Positions 9,745-19,766 of a stretch of 49,340 nt of DNA are shown here, in pieces; within the stretch, counting starts at the first letter, position 1, and each line of letters begins with the position of its first letter. The translations under genes and the position numbers were made by a program. Source of the stretch: Actinopolyspora lacussalsi subsp. righensis (GTDB lineage Bacteria > Actinomycetota > Actinomycetes > Mycobacteriales > Pseudonocardiaceae). The stretch lies in NCBI RefSeq assembly GCF_900116555.1, contig NZ_FPAT01000017.1:1-49340 (forward strand), written 5' to 3'. Below the pieces are notes generated by a model. The model made no database searches. It was not told the origin of the DNA and was given only the letters and a program-made list of their open reading frames with translations.

Positions 9745-11162
9745 ACCGCAAGCGTCCTGGCGCCAACTCCCGTCCGAAGAACTCCCGGCCGCCGAACCGG
9801 CGCGCCGAGCGTGCGAAACCGCCGACCGACGATCCCGCCCGCACGGCGGCGCTGGAGACACTGCGTGCCGTGCGGGAACGCGACGCCTACGCCAACCTCG
9901 TGCTGCCCGGGCTGTTGCGGCAGTACCGGGTCAGCGGCAGGGACGCGGGACTGGCCACCGAACTCGCCTACGGCTCGGCCAGGGCGCGGGGACTGCTGGA
10001 CGCGGTCATCGCCGAGTGCAGCGATCGTGCGCTGGACGAAGTGGACCCGCTGTTGCTGGACGCCCTTCGGCTCGGCACCTACCAGATGCTGCGTACCCGT
10101 ATCCCCGGTCACGCGGCCGTCGCGTCGACGGTCGACCTGGTGCGCGGCAATCGTGGTTCCAGACTGGCCGGTTTCGCCAACGCGGTGCTGCGCCGGGTCG
10201 GGGAGCGCACGGAGTCGGAGTGGGTCGAACTGCTGGCTCCGGACGTGGAGTCCGATCCCGTGGGCCACACGGCGTTCCGCAACGCCCATCCCCGCTGGAT
10301 CGCGCAGGCATTCGCCGAGGTGCTGGACGACACCGGTGCGGAACTCGACGCCGCGTTGGCCGCCGACGACGCCCGACCGGCCGTGCACCTGACGGCGCGC
10401 CCCGGTGAGATCAGCGCGGACGAGCTGGCCGCGATCACCGGCGGTGATCCCGCGCCCTACTCGCCCTACGGTGTCCATCTCGAAGCCGGTGCGGGCGACC
10501 CCGGGGAACTGGAGCCCGTCCAGGAGGGCTTCGCCGCGGTGCAGGACGAGGGCAGCCAGCTCGCGACGTTGGCGTTGACCGGTGTCGAACTGGACGGCCG
10601 GGACACCCGGTGGCTGGATCTGTGTGCCGGTCCCGGTGGCAAGGCGAACTTGCTCGGGGCGCTGGTCACCCTGGACGGTGGATCGCTCGACGCCGTCGAG
10701 CAGGCCGAGCACCGTGCCGAACTCGTCAGATCGGCCACGCGGGGGCTGTCGGTGAACGTGCGCGTCGCTGATGGGCGTGATCCCGGCCTGTCCGGGACCT
10801 ACGACCGGGTTCTGGTGGACGCGCCCTGCACCGGGCTGGGGGCGCTGCGGCGCAGGCCCGAGGCACGTTGGCGCAGACAGCCCGAGGACGTCGCCGATCT
10901 CGTGCGGTTGCAGCGCGAACTGCTGTCCTCCGCTGTGCGCCTTACCAGGTCCGGTGGGGTGGTGGCCTACGTCGTCTGCTCCCCGCATCCGGCGGAGACG
11001 ACCGGTGTTGTCTCCGAGGTGGTCGCCGAAACCGGTGTGCGACAACTGGACGCCAGACCGTTCTTTCCCGAGGTCCCCTCGTTGGGCGACGGGCCGTCCG
11101 TGCAGCTGTGGCCGCACCGGCACGGCACGGACGCGATGTTCTGCGCGCTGTTGCGGGTCTGA
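9741..11162 (+). CDS. rsmB: 16S rRNA (cytosine(967)-C5)-methyltransferase, RsmB/Sun family
   Basis: The 473-residue protein has an N-terminal NusB-like RNA-binding domain (about 35-170) and a C-terminal m5C methyltransferase domain. Visible motifs are the SAM-binding [12 protein letters not shown], the [19 protein letters not shown] segment and [11 protein letters not shown], supplying the two cysteines (nucleophile and release) used by RsmB enzymes. An Arg/Lys/Asn-rich N-terminal tail of about 30 residues is extra. The GTG start overlaps the fmt stop, indicating translational coupling. Confidence 0.94.
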   Translation: MNRKRPGANSRPKNSRPPNRRAERAKPPTDDPARTAALETLRAVRERDAYANLVLPGLLRQYRVSGRDAGLATELAYGSARARGLLDAVIAECSDRALDEVDPLLLDALRLGTYQMLRTRIPGHAAVASTVDLVRGNRGSRLAGFANAVLRRVGERTESEWVELLAPDVESDPVGHTAFRNAHPRWIAQAFAEVLDDTGAELDAALAADDARPAVHLTARPGEISADELAAITGGDPAPYSPYGVHLEAGAGDPGELEPVQEGFAAVQDEGSQLATLALTGVELDGRDTRWLDLCAGPGGKANLLGALVTLDGGSLDAVEQAEHRAELVRSATRGLSVNVRVADGRDPGLSGTYDRVLVDAPCTGLGALRRRPEARWRRQPEDVADLVRLQRELLSSAVRLTRSGGVVAYVVCSPHPAETTGVVSEVVAETGVRQLDARPFFPEVPSLGDGPSVQLWPHRHGTDAMFCALLRV

Positions 11163-11207
11163 CCGCGTCTCGTTCTCGCAGCCGAGCAACCGCTACGGAA
11201 GGTGGTT

Positions 11208-11624
11208 ATGTCCTCCAGTCCCGTCGAAGTCACCCGAACAGGTGCGTCCACGTTCACCGCGAGCAACGGTCGCGGCGGCACGGTCGAGATCGCGGCCGGG
11301 GGTATGCCGGACGCGTTCACGCCGGGGGAGCTGTTGTTGGCCGCCATCGCCGGGTGCGCCCAACTCACCGGGCAGAACCTGCTGGTGCGGCGACTCGGTG
11401 ACGACGCGCCGATCACCGCCCGGGCGGAGCGCACGGTCGACGAACAGGATCCCGAGACCTTCGAGTCGGTGGGGGTTTCCTTCGAGGTGGATCTGTCGGC
11501 GATCACCGACGAGGCCGAGCGGACGAAACTGGTCGAAGCCGTGCGACGCGCCATCGGACGTCACTGCACGGTCAGCCGCAGTGTCGAGCGCGGTACTCCG
11601 ATAACCTTCACGTTGCCGAGCTGA
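11208..11624 (+). CDS. OsmC-like peroxiredoxin family protein
   Basis: This 138-residue protein has the OsmC/Ohr fold pattern: two beta-rich segments around a central helix FTPGELLLAAIAGCAQLTG and a later AIGRHCTVSRSV. The two cysteines correspond to the redox pair of OsmC/Ohr enzymes, which reduce organic hydroperoxides. It may be an Ohr, OsmC or a general redox member; this cannot be separated by eye. ATG 11208 follows a GGAAGG site at normal spacing, whereas the in-frame GTG at 11202 overlaps it. Confidence 0.85.
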   Translation: MSSSPVEVTRTGASTFTASNGRGGTVEIAAGGMPDAFTPGELLLAAIAGCAQLTGQNLLVRRLGDDAPITARAERTVDEQDPETFESVGVSFEVDLSAITDEAERTKLVEAVRRAIGRHCTVSRSVERGTPITFTLPS

Positions 11625-11765
11625 CCAGTCGCTTGCCTGACCAGTCGCCGGGCTGATCCGCCGGCGTCCGGCCGTCGATCGCTCCACCGGCCGGATACGG
11701 TTGGTGCGCCGGTGTGGTCCCGGCGGGACGACGTTCTTACCCGGGTGCGGAGCGGAAGACGGGCG

Positions 11766-12227
11766 ATGGAGTCAGTGACGAGGTTGGAAGAGTACCGGAG
11801 CTGGTTGGCCGCCGCCGTGGAGCAGGCCCGTGCGGGCGAGGCGGCGGGTGGCGTACCGATCGGTGCGGTGTTGGTCGGCGAGCGAGGCGACATCCTGGGG
11901 CGCGGCCACAACCGGCGGGTGCAGGACGGTGACCCTACCGCCCACGCGGAGACCACGGCTTTTCGAGCGGCGGGCAGGCACCGGGGGTACGGCGCGACGA
12001 CTATGGTGACGACCCTCTCGCCGTGCTGGTTCTGCAGTGGGCTGGTGCGGCAGTTCGGGATCGGCCGGGTCGTCATCGGCGAGGCACGCAACTTCTACGG
12101 CGGGCACGAGTGGTTGGCCGAGTGCGGCGTCGAGGTCATCCTGCTCGACGACGGCGAGTGCGTGCGCATGATGGCCGATTTCATCGAACGGTCCCCTCGG
12201 CTGTGGTACGAGGACGTGGGCAGCTGA
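11766..12227 (+). CDS. Cytosine/nucleoside deaminase family protein, fungal Fcy1-like
   Basis: The 153-residue protein is a zinc-dependent deaminase: H-A-E at 60-62 provides a zinc ligand and the proton-shuttling Glu, and P-C-x-x-C at 86-90 the two cysteine ligands. The length, the SPCWFCSGL context and the C-terminal FIERSPRLWYEDVG (compare WYEDIGE in yeast) resemble the small cytosine deaminase Fcy1 rather than tRNA adenosine deaminase TadA or the large bacterial CodA. The likely reaction is cytosine to uracil. The start is the first ATG after a GGAAG site; a longer in-frame start at 11712 has no support. Confidence 0.82.
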   Translation: MESVTRLEEYRSWLAAAVEQARAGEAAGGVPIGAVLVGERGDILGRGHNRRVQDGDPTAHAETTAFRAAGRHRGYGATTMVTTLSPCWFCSGLVRQFGIGRVVIGEARNFYGGHEWLAECGVEVILLDDGECVRMMADFIERSPRLWYEDVGS

Positions 12228-12254
12228 GGTCCCACCGAACCCCTCCCGGCCCGG

Positions 12255-12336
12255 CGATTTCGCGAGAAATTGACGGCCCCTCGAGGTGTACGTGGCTCCG
12301 GCCCCGCCTCCGGCGCGGCGATTTCGCGAGAAATTG
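12255..12336 (+). repeat. Family B hairpin repeats, direct pair
   Basis: Two units (12255-12272 and 12319-12336) share CGATTTC-GCGA-GAAATTGACG and the preceding GG. They point the same way, 64 nt apart, within the 242-nt gap between the deaminase and the permease. The region between them holds nothing else recognisable. A TTAGAT sequence near 12416 downstream could be the permease -10 element. Confidence 0.78.
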
Positions 12337-12469
12337 ACGCTCGGACGCCGCGACGCCGAACCCGAACAAGGCAATCCGCATCCACCCGGCGGAACCGTTC
12401 GTGGGCTCCCTGCCTTAGATTGTGGGCCGTTTGTTCCGCGGTTTCCGGACGATACGGGAGGAAAACGGG

Positions 12470-13879
12470 GTGCGGCAGCGAGCCGACGAGACCGAGACCG
12501 GGTTACGCAGGGATCTCAGCAGCCGACAGGTCGGGATGATCGCCGTTGGGGGAGCGATCGGTACCGGACTGTTCCTCGGCTCCGGGCTGGCGATCTCCAT
12601 CGCCGGTCCTGCCGTACTGCTCGCCTACGTGGTGGCCGCGCTGGCCGCGCTGGCGCTGGCCTACGCGCTGGCCGAGATGATGGTGGTACATCCCGAGGCC
12701 GGTGGTTTCGGAGCCATCGCGCACCGCTACCTCGGCGGAATGGCCGGATTCGTGCAGCGGTGGATCTACTGGGCCGCGCAGGTGGTCAACATCGGCAGCG
12801 AGGTCGTCGCTGCCGGGATCTACTTCCGGTTCTGGTACCCGGAAGTGCCGCTGTGGCTGCCGGTCGTCGCCTTCTCCGTGATCATGCTCGTGGTCAACGC
12901 GGCGGCCGTGCGCTACTTCGGCGAGTTCGAGTACTGGTTCGCCATGATCAAGGTGGTCACGATCGTGGTGTTCATCCTGCTCGGCGCCGTCTACATCGTT
13001 TTCGGCCTGCCGGGCGAGCCCGCGACCGGTGTGGGCGCGCTCACCGCGCACGGTGGTTTCCTGCCCAACGGCATCGGTGCGGTGTGGCTGGCATTGACCG
13101 TGGTCACCTTCTCCTACCTGGGGACCGAGGCCGTCTCGGTGACCGCCTCCGAATCGCGCGATCCCACCCGCGACGTCCCCCGCGCCGCCCGGGGCATGGT
13201 GCTGCGGCTCGCGCTGTTCTACGTGCTCGGCATGCTCGTGATCGTGTCCATCCTGCCGTGGAACAGCGCCTCCGGCGGTGACGAGCTGACGCAGAGCCCG
13301 TTCGTGCGACTGTTCGAGATAGCCGGGGTTCCCGCCGCGGCGGGCGTGATGAACTTCGTCATCCTCACGGCCGCGCTGTCGGCGATGAACACGAATCTCT
13401 ACGTCACCGCCCGCATGACCTACTCGCTGGCCCGCGACGGCTACGCGCCCCGCTGGTTCGCCGGGCTCAGTAGCCAGGGCACACCCCGTCGGGCGCTGCT
13501 GCTCTCGGCGGTCGGGCTGGCGCTGGCCGCCGCGGTGTCGGCGTTCGCGCCGAGTTCGGCGTTTCCGGTGCTGCTGGGAATCGCACTGTTCGGCGCGCTG
13601 CTGACCTGGCTGATCATCTTCGCCAGCCAGCTCGCCTTCCGTCGTAAACGTGCCGCGGCAGGCCTGCCGAGTTCCCCGGTGCGACTGCCCGGAGCCCCGC
13701 TCACCACCGTGCTCGCCATGCTCTTCGTGCTCGCGGTGCTGCTGACGACACCGTTCACCGCCCAGTTCGGCATGGCCTGGAAGGCCGGACTGCCCTTCGT
13801 GGCGTCGCTGCTGCTGGCCTATTGGTTGATCAGGCGCCGGGAGAGTCGCCGAACCACCGAACAACGCGTGGACGTCTGA
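12470..13879 (+). CDS. Amino acid permease, APC superfamily (AAT type)
   Basis: The 469-residue product has about 12 hydrophobic segments and begins with the family signature RQVGMIAVGGAIGTGLFLGSG. Further markers are PEAGGFGAIAHRYLG, the SYLGTEAVSVTASESRDP stretch of segment 6 and a cytoplasmic RESRRTTEQR tail. It would import an amino acid with protons across the cytoplasmic membrane; the substrate cannot be assigned. GTG 12470 is preferred because GGGAGG lies at 12456-12461, while the upstream GTG at 12422 has no such site. Confidence 0.87.
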   Translation: MRQRADETETGLRRDLSSRQVGMIAVGGAIGTGLFLGSGLAISIAGPAVLLAYVVAALAALALAYALAEMMVVHPEAGGFGAIAHRYLGGMAGFVQRWIYWAAQVVNIGSEVVAAGIYFRFWYPEVPLWLPVVAFSVIMLVVNAAAVRYFGEFEYWFAMIKVVTIVVFILLGAVYIVFGLPGEPATGVGALTAHGGFLPNGIGAVWLALTVVTFSYLGTEAVSVTASESRDPTRDVPRAARGMVLRLALFYVLGMLVIVSILPWNSASGGDELTQSPFVRLFEIAGVPAAAGVMNFVILTAALSAMNTNLYVTARMTYSLARDGYAPRWFAGLSSQGTPRRALLLSAVGLALAAAVSAFAPSSAFPVLLGIALFGALLTWLIIFASQLAFRRKRAAAGLPSSPVRLPGAPLTTVLAMLFVLAVLLTTPFTAQFGMAWKAGLPFVASLLLAYWLIRRRESRRTTEQRVDV

Positions 13880-13886
13880 ATCCCGC

Positions 13887-13925
13887 CCGGGGACTCGCTC
13901 GGCTCGCTCGGGCCGAGCGCCCCGG
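13887..13925. terminator. GC-rich hairpin between convergent genes
   Basis: CGCTCGGC (13896-13903) pairs with GCCGAGCG (13912-13919), extended outside a 3-nt bulge by CCGGGG (13887-13892) with CCCCGG (13920-13925). It sits right after the permease stop and before the 3' end of the opposite-strand gene, so it could end transcription from both sides. There is no long T-run, which is usual for actinomycete terminators. Confidence 0.5.
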
Positions 13926-13981
13926 CCCGGAACACCGGATCGCGAACGGACTTCGTGACCCCGGTGGTGTGACGCGGTGGT

Positions 13982-14470
13982 TCAGACCGAGCCGCTGTGG
14001 TCGCGCGGGGTGAACGAGATCGCGGGCAGTGTCCGCGCCAGTTCCGCGCGGCCCTCCTCGCTCAGCAGCGGCCAACCGGTCACCCTCGCCAGCACCCGCG
14101 CCACGTGGGGATGTCTGCGCACGTAACCGGCCAGCAGGTCGGCGGTTTCGGACTCGTCGAGCACGCGCTGCCGCGGGTACCGGTAGTGCTGTCTGCCGAC
14201 CCGGATCTCCACGGCGGGTGAGCTGGTGATGTTGCGGTACCACTGGGACTTGTCACCCCAGCCGGAGACCACCACCACCTCACCGGAGTCCGGTTGGTGC
14301 CGCACCACTTCGAGCACGGTCTCCCGCAGTACGCCGGTGTCGCGACCGCGGTGGACCAGGTACAGGAACCGGTGGCCGAGCAGCCAGCCTAGATCCCTGC
14401 GGTACAACCGGACGGGGGCGCGCAGCACCCCGCGCAGCAGCCCTCCGGGGCAGTGTTTCGTGATCGGCAC
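13982..14470 (-). CDS. Nitroreductase-like F420-dependent protein (Ddn/DUF385 family)
   Basis: The 162-residue protein carries the split-barrel pattern of the Ddn family: [16 protein letters not shown], then [30 protein letters not shown] and [19 protein letters not shown]. Members bind coenzyme F420, or related flavins, and reduce quinones or nitro compounds; the substrate here is unknown. The start is preceded by a purine-rich region and lies back to back with rpe, sharing the 159-nt gap 14471-14629 for divergent promoters. Confidence 0.85.
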   Translation of the reverse strand: MPITKHCPGGLLRGVLRAPVRLYRRDLGWLLGHRFLYLVHRGRDTGVLRETVLEVVRHQPDSGEVVVVSGWGDKSQWYRNITSSPAVEIRVGRQHYRYPRQRVLDESETADLLAGYVRRHPHVARVLARVTGWPLLSEEGRAELARTLPAISFTPRDHSGSV

Positions 14471-14617
14471 TTCCCGCCTCCGTCCGTTCGGTTTCGCTCG
14501 TCGGGAGCGCTCCGCGGTGACTCGGAGAACAGCGCGGTCACCCGGACACTACGTGACTTTCCGGTTCGCGGCCGGTGTCTTCCACCGGGGAGCACCGCCC
14601 TCGCCTCACCCGAGGGC

Positions 14618-14629
14618 TATCATCCGATT
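14618..14629 (+). promoter_or_regulatory. Possible -10 element giving a leaderless rpe transcript
   Basis: TATCAT at 14618-14623 lies six bases before the GTG start of rpe, so a transcript starting at the usual distance would begin at or next to the start codon. The only purine-rich site (GAGGG at 14612-14616) is too far upstream for normal ribosome binding. No convincing -35 hexamer is seen. Confidence 0.35.
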
Positions 14630-15322
14630 GTGTCGAACCAGCCCATGATCGCGCCGTCTATCCTGTCCGCGGATTTCGCAAGGCTCTCCGAGGAGATGGC
14701 CGCTGTCGGCGGCCCCGGTCGTGGGGCCGACTGGCTGCACGTCGACGTTATGGACGCACACTTCGTTCCCAACCTCACACTCGGCCTGCCGGTTGTCGAG
14801 TCGCTGTTGCGCAGTACTGACACCCCGCTCGACTGCCACCTCATGATCGACGCCCCCGATCGTTGGGCACCCGGTTACGCCGAGGCCGGTGCGCACAACG
14901 TCACCGTGCACGCCGAAGCCGCCGAGGACCCGGTGGCGCTGGCCAAGAACCTTCGTGCCGCCGGTGCCAACGCCGGGCTGTCCGTCAAACCCGACACCCC
15001 GCTGGAGTCCTACACCGACGTGCTCAAACACTACGACACCTTGCTGGTGATGTCGGTGGAACCGGGATTCGGCGGCCAGAAGTTCATCGAGCGGGTACTC
15101 GAGAAGGTCCGCGCGGCGCGCCGCATGGTCGACACCGGCCACCTCAATCTGCTCGTCGAGATAGACGGCGGCATCAACAGCGACACGATCGAACAGGCGG
15201 CCGAGGCGGGCGTGGACTGCTTCGTGGCCGGTTCGGCCGTATACGGGGCCGAGGATCCCGTCCGCGCGGTCGAGGGACTGCGTGCCCGGGCGCTGGACGC
15301 ATCCGCGCACGGTTCCGCATGA
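14630..15322 (+). CDS. rpe: Ribulose-phosphate 3-epimerase
   Basis: The 230-residue TIM-barrel enzyme shows all family signatures: [29 protein letters not shown], the DCHLMID metal-ligand strand, [11 protein letters not shown] and EIDGGIN. It interconverts ribulose-5-phosphate and xylulose-5-phosphate in the pentose phosphate pathway. Supply of ribulose-5-phosphate is also a precursor route to riboflavin, which fits its coupling to ribD by an ATGA overlap at 15319-15322. An upstream in-frame ATG at 14453 would add 59 residues without family similarity and was not used. Confidence 0.95.
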   Translation: MSNQPMIAPSILSADFARLSEEMAAVGGPGRGADWLHVDVMDAHFVPNLTLGLPVVESLLRSTDTPLDCHLMIDAPDRWAPGYAEAGAHNVTVHAEAAEDPVALAKNLRAAGANAGLSVKPDTPLESYTDVLKHYDTLLVMSVEPGFGGQKFIERVLEKVRAARRMVDTGHLNLLVEIDGGINSDTIEQAAEAGVDCFVAGSAVYGAEDPVRAVEGLRARALDASAHGSA

Positions 15323-16359
15323 ACGGTTCGGACTGGTCCCGTGACCCGGTGGTCCTCGACGCCATGCGTCGGGCCGCCGAACTCGGGCAACGCGTACTCG
15401 GCAGCACCAGCCCCAACCCCGCGGTGGGCTGCGTGGTGCTGGACCGCCACGGGCACGTCGCCGGCACCGGGGCGACTCGCCCCGCTGGTCGGGAGCACGC
15501 CGAGGCCCTGGCGCTGCGAGAGGCCGGTGAGGCCGCCGTGGGTGGCACGGCCGTGGTCACGCTGGAGCCGTGTGCCCACACCGGCAGGACCGGGGCCTGC
15601 GCGGTGGCGCTGCGGGAAGCGGGCGTAGCCAGGGTGGCCTACGCGGTGGCCGACCCCAACCCGGCCGCTTCCGGTGGTGCCGCCCTGCTCCGCGAGGCCG
15701 GAGTGGACGTCGTCGGCGGCATCGACGAGCAGGAGGTCGCCACCGGGGCGCTGCGCCCCTGGCTGCACGCCACGCGAACCGGCCTTCCCCACGTGACCTG
15801 GAAGTACGCCGCGAGCCTCGACGGTCGTTCGGCCGCTTCCGACGGCACGAGCCAGTGGATAAGCTCCGAGCCCTCACGCGCCGAGGTGCACCGCATCCGG
15901 GCACACCGCGACGCCGTGCTCGTCGGTACCGGCACCGTGTTGGCCGATGATCCCCGGCTGACCGCCAGGGACGAGCGTGGTGCCCCGCTGCCGGAACAAC
16001 CGCTGCGGGTGGTCGTGGGTGATCGCGATCTCCCGGAGTCGGCCAAGGTGTTCGACGACTCCGCTCCCACGATCCGGCTCGCCGGTGGCGATCCGGATCG
16101 CGTGCTGCGTTCGCTGGCCGAGCGGGGAGTGACCGCGGTACTGCTGGAGGGAGGTCCGACCCTGGCGGGGGCGTTCCTGGAGGCCGGACGGATCGACCTC
16201 GTGGAGGCCTTCGTGGCGCCGGCCCTGCTCGGTTCGGGCAGCGCCGCGCTCGGCGACGCGGGAGTGGCGAGTATCTCGCAGGCGTGGCGCTTTCACTTCG
16301 AACGGGTCAGGATGTGCGGGCGGGACGTGTGGATCAGCGCTGTTCCGTCCGAGGGCTAA
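15319..16359 (+). CDS. ribD: Bifunctional diaminohydroxyphosphoribosylaminopyrimidine deaminase / reductase
   Basis: The 346-residue protein has an N-terminal zinc deaminase domain ([29 protein letters not shown]) and a C-terminal NADPH reductase domain from about residue 150 ([39 protein letters not shown]). It carries out the second and third steps of riboflavin synthesis. The full length and both active-site motifs indicate both activities. It ends 143 nt before ribE. Confidence 0.95.
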   Translation: MNGSDWSRDPVVLDAMRRAAELGQRVLGSTSPNPAVGCVVLDRHGHVAGTGATRPAGREHAEALALREAGEAAVGGTAVVTLEPCAHTGRTGACAVALREAGVARVAYAVADPNPAASGGAALLREAGVDVVGGIDEQEVATGALRPWLHATRTGLPHVTWKYAASLDGRSAASDGTSQWISSEPSRAEVHRIRAHRDAVLVGTGTVLADDPRLTARDERGAPLPEQPLRVVVGDRDLPESAKVFDDSAPTIRLAGGDPDRVLRSLAERGVTAVLLEGGPTLAGAFLEAGRIDLVEAFVAPALLGSGSAALGDAGVASISQAWRFHFERVRMCGRDVWISAVPSEG

Positions 16360-16502
16360 AGTGGGGGCAGCGACCGCGGTTCGCTACGTCGTACGGGTAA
16401 TGACTTCTCGCTCGGAACACGTTGGGTACGGTTACCTCGCGGGAAAACTCCCGACCGACGTCCCCCGAACGGCCGATTGGAACGCCCAAAGGAGGGTGCC
16501 AC

Positions 16503-17153
16503 GTGTTCACCGGGATCGTGGAGGAACTCGGGGAGCTCGTCGCGGTCGAGCGATCCTCCGACGGCGCCCGACTCTCGCTGGCAGCCTCGGTGGTTACCGG
16601 TGACTCCTCGCCGGGCGATTCCATCGCCGTCAACGGAGTCTGCCTGACCGTGGTTCGGCTGACCGAGGACGGATTCGACGTCGACGTCGTCGACGAGACC
16701 CTGCGCTGTTCCACCCTGGGGGAGCTCGTCGCGGGCGACCGCGTGAACCTGGAACGTGCCATGGCGCTCGGCGACCGGCTCGGCGGGCACATCGTGCAGG
16801 GGCACGTCGACGACACCGCGACCCTCCTCGCGGCCGACGCCGACGGTCGCACCGAGTTCTCACTCCCGCCCCACCTGGCGCACTACCTGGTGGAGAAGGG
16901 CTCCATCACCGTGGACGGGATCTCGTTGACGGTGGCCGGTCTCACCGAGGACGGTTTCAGCGTGGCCCTGATCCCCACCACCCGGGAAGTGACCACACTG
17001 GGGCTGCGCTCACCCGGCGATCGGGTCAACATCGAAGTCGACGCGCTCGCCAAACACGTGGAGCGGCTGATGGCCCCACAACTCGACCGGCTCACCCGCA
17101 CGGGAACACCGCGTGCGGCGGACAATGGTGACAGTAGGGAGCAGGCGCGGTGA
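16503..17153 (+). CDS. ribE: Riboflavin synthase, alpha chain
   Basis: The 216-residue protein has the duplicated lumazine-binding halves expected of the enzyme. It begins [12 protein letters not shown]; half one has VNGVCLTVV and [11 protein letters not shown], half two has [11 protein letters not shown]. It dismutates two 6,7-dimethyl-8-ribityllumazine molecules to riboflavin. The GTG at 16503 follows a strong AAAGGAGG site at 16488-16495. The stop overlaps ribBA in GTGA. The 143-nt leader 16360-16502 has no recognisable FMN riboswitch. Confidence 0.95.
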   Translation: MFTGIVEELGELVAVERSSDGARLSLAASVVTGDSSPGDSIAVNGVCLTVVRLTEDGFDVDVVDETLRCSTLGELVAGDRVNLERAMALGDRLGGHIVQGHVDDTATLLAADADGRTEFSLPPHLAHYLVEKGSITVDGISLTVAGLTEDGFSVALIPTTREVTTLGLRSPGDRVNIEVDALAKHVERLMAPQLDRLTRTGTPRAADNGDSREQAR

Positions 17154-18475
17154 GTTCGAAGGATTCCGTCCCGGACGGCCCCCCGGACAGCAGGGACGCC
17201 GAGCAGGTCGGCAACACGACTTTCGCCGATATCGAGCGGGCACTGGCCGACATCGCCGCGGGCAGGCCGGTGGTCGTGGTCGACGACGAGGACCGGGAGA
17301 ACGAGGGTGACCTGATCTTCGCCGCGGAGCTGGCCAGCCCGGAGCTGCTCGCGTTCATGGTCCGCTACACCTCGGGATACGTCTGCGCCGCGCTGACCGG
17401 CGAGGACTGCGACCGCCTCAACCTGCCCCCGATGTACCACGCCAACCAGGACCTGCACGGTACCGCCTACACCGTCACCGTGGACGCCGCCTCCGGCGTG
17501 GGCACCGGCATATCGGCCTCCGACCGCGCCCACACCATCAACGTGCTGGCCGCGCCCGACTCCACGGCTGAGGACCTCAACCGGCCGGGGCACGTGGTGC
17601 CGCTGCGTGCTCGTGAGGGCGGGGTGCTGCGCCGCTCCGGCCACACCGAGGCCGCCGTCGACCTCGCACGACTGGCCGGGCTGCGGCCCGCCGGAGTGCT
17701 CTGCGAGATCGTCAGCGAAAAAGCCGAGGGGGAGATGGCCCAACGCGACGAGCTGGAGGTCTTCGCCGCCGATCACGAACTCGCGCTGATCACCATCGCC
17801 GACCTCATCGCCTACCGCAGGCGGTTCGAGAAGCAGGTGCAGCTGGTCGCCGAGGCACGCATCCCCACCGCGCACGGCACTTTCCGGACCTTCGGCTACG
17901 ACAGCCTGCTGGACGGGATCGAGCACCTGGCGCTGGTGTACGGCGACATCGGCGACGGCGAGGACCTGCTGGTGCGCGTGCACTCCGAGTGCCTGACCGG
18001 TGACGTGCTCGGTTCGCTGCGCTGCGACTGCGGCCCGCAGCTCGACGCCGCGCTGGCCAGGGTGGCCGAGGCGGGCCGGGGCGTGGTGCTCTACATGCGC
18101 GGCCACGAGGGCAGGGGCATCGGCCTGATGCACAAGCTGCAGGCGTACCAGCTGCAGGACGCGGGAGCCGACACCGTCGACGCGAACCTGGCGCTGGGCA
18201 TGGCCGTGGACGGCCGTGACTACGGGCAGGGGGCCCAGATCCTGGCCGATCTCGGTGTCCGATCGATGCGGCTGCTGACCAACAATCCTGACAAGCGGGT
18301 CGGGCTGGAAAGCTACGGACTGCGTATCGTTGGCCGCGAGCCGCTTCCCATCCGCCCCAACGCTGAGAACTTGCGCTACCTGCGCACCAAGCGGGACAGG
18401 ATGGGACACGAACTGCAGTACCTGGACGACGGGGAGGACTCCTCGATCGGTGGCGGCTCGGAGGTGACGGCATGA
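17150..18475 (+). CDS. ribBA: Bifunctional 3,4-dihydroxy-2-butanone-4-phosphate synthase / GTP cyclohydrolase II
   Basis: The 441-residue fusion has the RibB domain first ([16 protein letters not shown], about 44-59, and the [14 protein letters not shown] stretch) and the RibA domain from about residue 235, with the zinc-binding [20 protein letters not shown] and [12 protein letters not shown] motifs. It makes both precursors of riboflavin from ribulose-5-phosphate and GTP. About 25 N-terminal residues precede the conserved start. The GTG overlaps ribE and the stop overlaps ribH, so the operon is translationally coupled. Confidence 0.96.
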   Translation: MSSKDSVPDGPPDSRDAEQVGNTTFADIERALADIAAGRPVVVVDDEDRENEGDLIFAAELASPELLAFMVRYTSGYVCAALTGEDCDRLNLPPMYHANQDLHGTAYTVTVDAASGVGTGISASDRAHTINVLAAPDSTAEDLNRPGHVVPLRAREGGVLRRSGHTEAAVDLARLAGLRPAGVLCEIVSEKAEGEMAQRDELEVFAADHELALITIADLIAYRRRFEKQVQLVAEARIPTAHGTFRTFGYDSLLDGIEHLALVYGDIGDGEDLLVRVHSECLTGDVLGSLRCDCGPQLDAALARVAEAGRGVVLYMRGHEGRGIGLMHKLQAYQLQDAGADTVDANLALGMAVDGRDYGQGAQILADLGVRSMRLLTNNPDKRVGLESYGLRIVGREPLPIRPNAENLRYLRTKRDRMGHELQYLDDGEDSSIGGGSEVTA

Positions 18476-18972
18476 GCGGGGAAGGACGCCCGCAGGTCTC
18501 GGTGCCGCACGCGCCCGACCTGCGAGTGGCGATCGTGGCCATTCGCTGGCACGCGGACATCGCCGAGCAGATGTTGCGACGTGCCCTGCAGGCGGCCGAA
18601 CAGGCCGGCACCGCGGAGCCGAGAGTGGTTCGGGTGCCGGGCTCGATGGAACTTCCGGTGGTCTGCCAGCAGCTCACCCACGCCTACGACGCCGTGGTGG
18701 CGCTCGGAGTGGTGATTCGCGGTGGAACTCCGCACTTCGACTACGTTTGTGAGTCGGTGACCTCGGGGCTGACCCGGGTCACCCTGGACGAGTCCACCGC
18801 CGTCGGAAACGGTGTGCTGACAGTGGACAGTCGTGAGCAGGCGACGCTGCGCGCCGGGTTCGACGATTCGATCGAGGACAAGGGGTTCGAGGCCACCGCG
18901 GCCGCGCTGGAGACCGCGCTGGTGCTGCGTGGTCTCCGCGGCGACTACAGCAGCGAGCGAGGCTTCCTGTGA
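18472..18972 (+). CDS. ribH: 6,7-dimethyl-8-ribityllumazine synthase
   Basis: The 166-residue protein matches RibH throughout: [49 protein letters not shown] with the catalytic histidine, and a [11 protein letters not shown] segment. It condenses the ribityl pyrimidine with dihydroxybutanone phosphate and normally forms a large hollow oligomer. ATG 18472 overlaps the ribBA stop and its own stop overlaps the next gene in GTGA. Confidence 0.95.
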   Translation: MSGEGRPQVSVPHAPDLRVAIVAIRWHADIAEQMLRRALQAAEQAGTAEPRVVRVPGSMELPVVCQQLTHAYDAVVALGVVIRGGTPHFDYVCESVTSGLTRVTLDESTAVGNGVLTVDSREQATLRAGFDDSIEDKGFEATAAALETALVLRGLRGDYSSERGFL

Positions 18973-19430
18973 GCGCCTCGACCGGTACCGACGGTTTCGT
19001 GCAGGTGCGCCCCAAGCGGGTGCGCAACGTGGCCGTGCCCGCGGCTGTCGTGGTGTTCGTGGTCTGCGGGGTGGCCGCGGTGATGCTGCGCAGAACCTCG
19101 AACGGGTTGCTGCTGACGGTCTCCGACCAGGTGGCCATGGTCGGCATCGGCGCGGTGCTGGCCGGGCTCGTCCTGCTGTCGATCCGGCCGCGGCTGCGTG
19201 CCGACGAGAACGGCGTGGAAGTGCGCAACTCGATCCTGACCCGCCGTTACTCCTGGTCCGATGTGCGGGGAGTGAGCTTTCCCGAAGGGGCCAACTGCGC
19301 GCGGCTGGAACTGCCCGACGACGAGTACGAGCCCATCTCGGCCATCCAGTCCTTCGACGGTGAGCACGCGGTCCGCGCGATGCGAGACCTCCGTGCCCTG
19401 CGGCGCGAGATCGGCCACATCGATGGGTGA
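18969..19430 (+). CDS. PH-domain membrane protein linked to riboflavin genes
   Basis: The 153-residue protein has two hydrophobic segments (about 18-38 and 53-72), then a bacterial PH-like domain beginning [47 protein letters not shown]. The GTG start overlaps the ribH stop, which ties it to the rib operon. Proteins of this layout commonly follow ribH in actinobacteria, but their role is not known. It may place a membrane-bound regulator or scaffold beside the pathway; this is only inference. Confidence 0.82.
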   Translation: MSASTGTDGFVQVRPKRVRNVAVPAAVVVFVVCGVAAVMLRRTSNGLLLTVSDQVAMVGIGAVLAGLVLLSIRPRLRADENGVEVRNSILTRRYSWSDVRGVSFPEGANCARLELPDDEYEPISAIQSFDGEHAVRAMRDLRALRREIGHIDG

Positions 19431-19462
19431 TTACTCCCCGTCCGGCCCGTAGGGGGTCGGGT

Positions 19463-19580
19463 GGCGGAACCTCTGGCACGGCTCTCGCTGTGGGTGCCCC
19501 GACATCGGGTAGTCACTACACAACGTCGGGGGCGTCCTCGCGAGAGCCGCACGGGAGAACCCGCGGCGGTGCCGATTGCG
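19463..19580 (+). repeat. Dispersed repeat family A, copy 2
   Basis: This copy has the longest outer stem, GGCTCTCGC (19480-19488) with GCGAGAGCC (19540-19548), then CCCCGAC (19497-19503) with GTCGGGG (19525-19531) around GTAG-TCA-CTAC. A further hairpin, TCGGCGC-TGTC-GCGCCGA, follows near 19590-19607. With it, the 336-nt gap 19431-19766 is explained except for the pyrD leader from about 19620. Confidence 0.82.
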
Positions 19581-19766
19581 AGGGTGGTATCGGCGCTGTC
19601 GCGCCGAGGAACGGTGCGCGGCTCGGCATTGTCGGAGCCGCGGCACACCGACAACATGAGCGGGAAATCCCTGTGCACCCACCGCGTGTGCCGCCGCTCG
19701 CCGATGCGCGAGAATGAGCACGGTGACATCGAATCGGTCATCGCGCACACGGTGAGGGGAGAGATC

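Noticed and set aside
16360-16502. Possible FMN riboswitch before ribE
   Set aside because: None of the conserved RFN core elements could be found here or upstream of rpe-ribD.
19461-19766. N-terminal extension of pyrD (and similar extensions upstream of 21558 and 33879)
   Set aside because: The extra residues are translations of the family A or B repeats, and good ribosome sites exist at the shorter starts.
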